Of a DNA stretch of 6,542 nt, positions 5,530 to 6,542 are shown piece by piece. Location: contig CAMOOZ010000042.1 of the NCBI GenBank assembly GCA_946621895.1, positions 1 through 6,542 on the forward strand, written 5' to 3'. Position 1 is the stretch's first letter; each line of letters starts with the position of its first letter. Made by a program: the position numbers and the translations under genes. The notes below the pieces were generated by a model. That model had not been told where the DNA came from. It was given only the letters and a program-made list of their open reading frames with translations, and made no database searches. This DNA comes from an uncultured Lachnospiraceae bacterium (lineage in GTDB: Bacteria > Bacillota_A > Clostridia > Lachnospirales > Lachnospiraceae).

Positions 5530-6542
5530 ATGGAAAACAAAACACCCATGGAATATCTCTTCAATTTCTTTTTTCGGATCGGAGATATTTTTCTGAGCGG
5601 ATTGGAGCAGGTTGTCAGTATCGGTTGGGAGGAATGGAAGGAAAGCCAGAAGGATGATCTGATCGATGTCAACAGCCGGGAAAACAGGCTGCCGGCAAAG
5701 ATCAGGGATAAGCAGGGTCAGGCGAATATGGATATCTCCCGGGAGGATTATCAGAAGCTTTCCCGTAAGGAGAAGAATGCCTATAAGGCGCAGTGGAACA
5801 GCCTTTCCGAACAGGAGAAGGAAAAACGCCGTGGAGAGTTTGCGAAAAGACAGGAGCCGAAGCTGAAAAAGGCGGTGGAGGAATATTACGCCGAGCAGAA
5901 AAAGGCGGGAAAGAGCAAGGAGGCGGTGGATCAGGCGCTGGGGCTTTCCCCCGGAGAGCAGATCCAGCTGTATGACCATAAGGAGCAGTTCATCCCGCGC
6001 CGGGTGGCGGAGGAGATGGCGGCGGAGATCAGGACCGCAGGCAGCAATATGCCGATGCCTCTGGATGTCTCCCGCAAAGAGTTTGAGAAGATGAGCAACA
6101 GGCAGCGGAGAAATTACCTGGATTCCTGGGCGGCCTTAAAGCCGGAGGAGAGGGCGGAAAGACTCCACGCCTTTGAAAAAAACCAGAAGAACGCCATCTC
6201 CGCGGCATGGGAGAAATACGAAAAGCATTCCGGAAAGATCGTGATGCAGAAGGAAACGGACTGCTTCAGCTTCGATGGGCGGGCCATGGCGGATTATACC
6301 TATCAGCTGGAGGAGGCGGAAAAGAAGAAAAAGGCCGCCGAAAAGCAGAAGGACGAGCTTAAGGCCCAGAAGCTGGACGGAAAGAAACAGCAGGAAAAGG
6401 AAAACGAAAGGAAAAAAGAGGCGGGGCTGGAGGAGAAGAAGCCCGATGCCCAAGTTGAAAACGGCCCGGAAAAGCAGGCCGGGCGGGGTCGAAGATACAG
6501 CGGAAAAGGGGAGGGCCCGAGAAATCTGCACGCTAATACAGA
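5530..6542 (+). CDS. Charged protein with duplicated helical module, 3' end outside window
   Basis: The frame is open for 337 codons with no stop in the window, so the protein is incomplete at its C-terminus. I do not recognise a named family. Residues 7-35 (MEYLFNFFFRIGDIFLSGLEQVV...) are aromatic-rich and amphipathic and could lie on the membrane. Residues 67-119 and 178-230 are two diverged copies of one module, each with D-[IV]-S-R near the start, a central W, R-x3-F, and E-x-Y at the end. Between them is a 58-residue segment that includes LYDHKEQFIPRR (146-157). From about 255 the chain is Lys/Glu/Gln-rich and probably coiled coil. There is no signal peptide, so a cytosolic or membrane-peripheral place is expected. 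It lies downstream of the pilin/channel genes but has its own leader and probable promoter. It may be an accessory transfer protein or a separately controlled cargo gene; neither is shown. Confidence 0.75.
   Translation, partial: MENKTPMEYLFNFFFRIGDIFLSGLEQVVSIGWEEWKESQKDDLIDVNSRENRLPAKIRDKQGQANMDISREDYQKLSRKEKNAYKAQWNSLSEQEKEKRRGEFAKRQEPKLKKAVEEYYAEQKKAGKSKEAVDQALGLSPGEQIQLYDHKEQFIPRRVAEEMAAEIRTAGSNMPMPLDVSRKEFEKMSNRQRRNYLDSWAALKPEERAERLHAFEKNQKNAISAAWEKYEKHSGKIVMQKETDCFSFDGRAMADYTYQLEEAEKKKKAAEKQKDELKAQKLDGKKQQEKENERKKEAGLEEKKPDAQVENGPEKQAGRGRRYSGKGEGPRNLHANT
5728..5886 (+). repeat. Helical module, copy 1 (protein-level repeat)
   Basis: Encodes residues 67-119 of the last protein. Aligned without gaps to residues 178-230, I count 16 identities in 53 positions, with most other positions conservative (K/R, E/Q, Y/F, I/V). 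The copies share S-R, K, S, Y, W, L, R, F, Q, A and E-x-Y positions. Divergence is too high for recent duplication of the DNA. Confidence 0.6.
6061..6219 (+). repeat. Helical module, copy 2 (protein-level repeat)
   Basis: Encodes residues 178-230 of the last protein. It keeps the same spacing of the central W (W200, against W89 in copy 1) and of the closing E-x-Y as the copy at residues 67-119. After it comes a short Cys/Phe/Asp-containing stretch (DCFSFDGRAMADY) and then the charged coiled-coil tail. Confidence 0.6.
6446..6542 (+). CDS. Possible start of a further gene, out of frame
   Basis: ATG at 6446 opens a frame that stays open to the window end (32 codons; MPKLKTARKSRPGGVEDTAE is the start) and is offset by one base from the frame of the preceding gene. 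GGAGGA at 6429-6434 precedes it at 11 bases. The overlap of at least 97 bases is long for bacteria, so either one frame is not coding here or the preceding gene ends soon after the window. Codon choice does not decide between the frames. Confidence 0.25.
   Translation, partial: MPKLKTARKSRPGGVEDTAEKGRAREICTLIQ

Noticed and set aside
5392..5979. 195-codon reverse-strand open frame
   Set aside because: It lies mostly antisense to the gene from 5530, is Leu/Arg-rich as expected from the complement of Lys/Glu-rich coding, and would remove the leader structures. No ribosome site was found to support it.
1..6542. CRISPR array, tRNA/rRNA genes or insertion sequence
   Set aside because: There is no series of evenly spaced repeats, no cloverleaf or rRNA-like segment was noticed, and no transposase frame or terminal inverted repeats with target duplication were seen.

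Overview
The window looks like the middle of a conjugative (type IV secretion) gene cluster on an integrative or plasmid element of a Gram-positive anaerobe, most likely a gut Clostridia member such as Lachnospiraceae. The reasons are strong AGGAGG-type ribosome sites, GC-rich genes with AT-richer spacers, all genes on the + strand, and a pilin-like two-helix protein directly followed by a VirB6/TrbL-like polytopic membrane protein. No relaxase, coupling ATPase, VirB4 ATPase or integrase lies in the window, so the element type is inferred from context.

Layout. Positions 1-140 hold two adjacent hairpins with the same GCGAAGC tip, the second followed by five T. Positions 141-2556 are a tight three-gene unit: a membrane-anchored protein whose outer domain resembles a family 3 solute-binding protein, a small basic cytosolic protein, and a secreted, C-terminally anchored surface protein with an Ig-like domain (4-bp overlap with the gene before it). 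Positions 2557-2717 are a leader containing a terminator-like hairpin inside a 37-bp repeat. Positions 2718-5248 hold the putative pilin (110 aa) and the VirB6-like channel protein (696 aa) with a long Gly/Ala/Pro-rich tail and an EF-hand-like loop. Positions 5249-5529 hold the second repeat copy, a 13-bp perfect inverted repeat and a consensus -10 box. From 5530 to the window end runs an unrecognised, highly charged protein (337 codons visible, no stop) containing two diverged copies of a ~53-residue helical module. Another gene may start out of frame inside its 3' part, at 6446.

How they may work together. The pilin and VirB6-like protein would form the membrane part of the mating channel. 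The solute-binding-like protein and the Ig-like protein place two domains on the outer face, where they could sense, attach to or recognise a partner cell. The small basic protein and the duplicated-module protein are cytosolic or membrane-peripheral and have no assignable role. The hairpins suggest that the first three genes, the pilin/channel pair and the last gene are separately tuned transcripts. The least ordinary items are the solute-binding-like domain in a transfer locus, the structured repeat pair placed before two gene groups, and the duplicated module.
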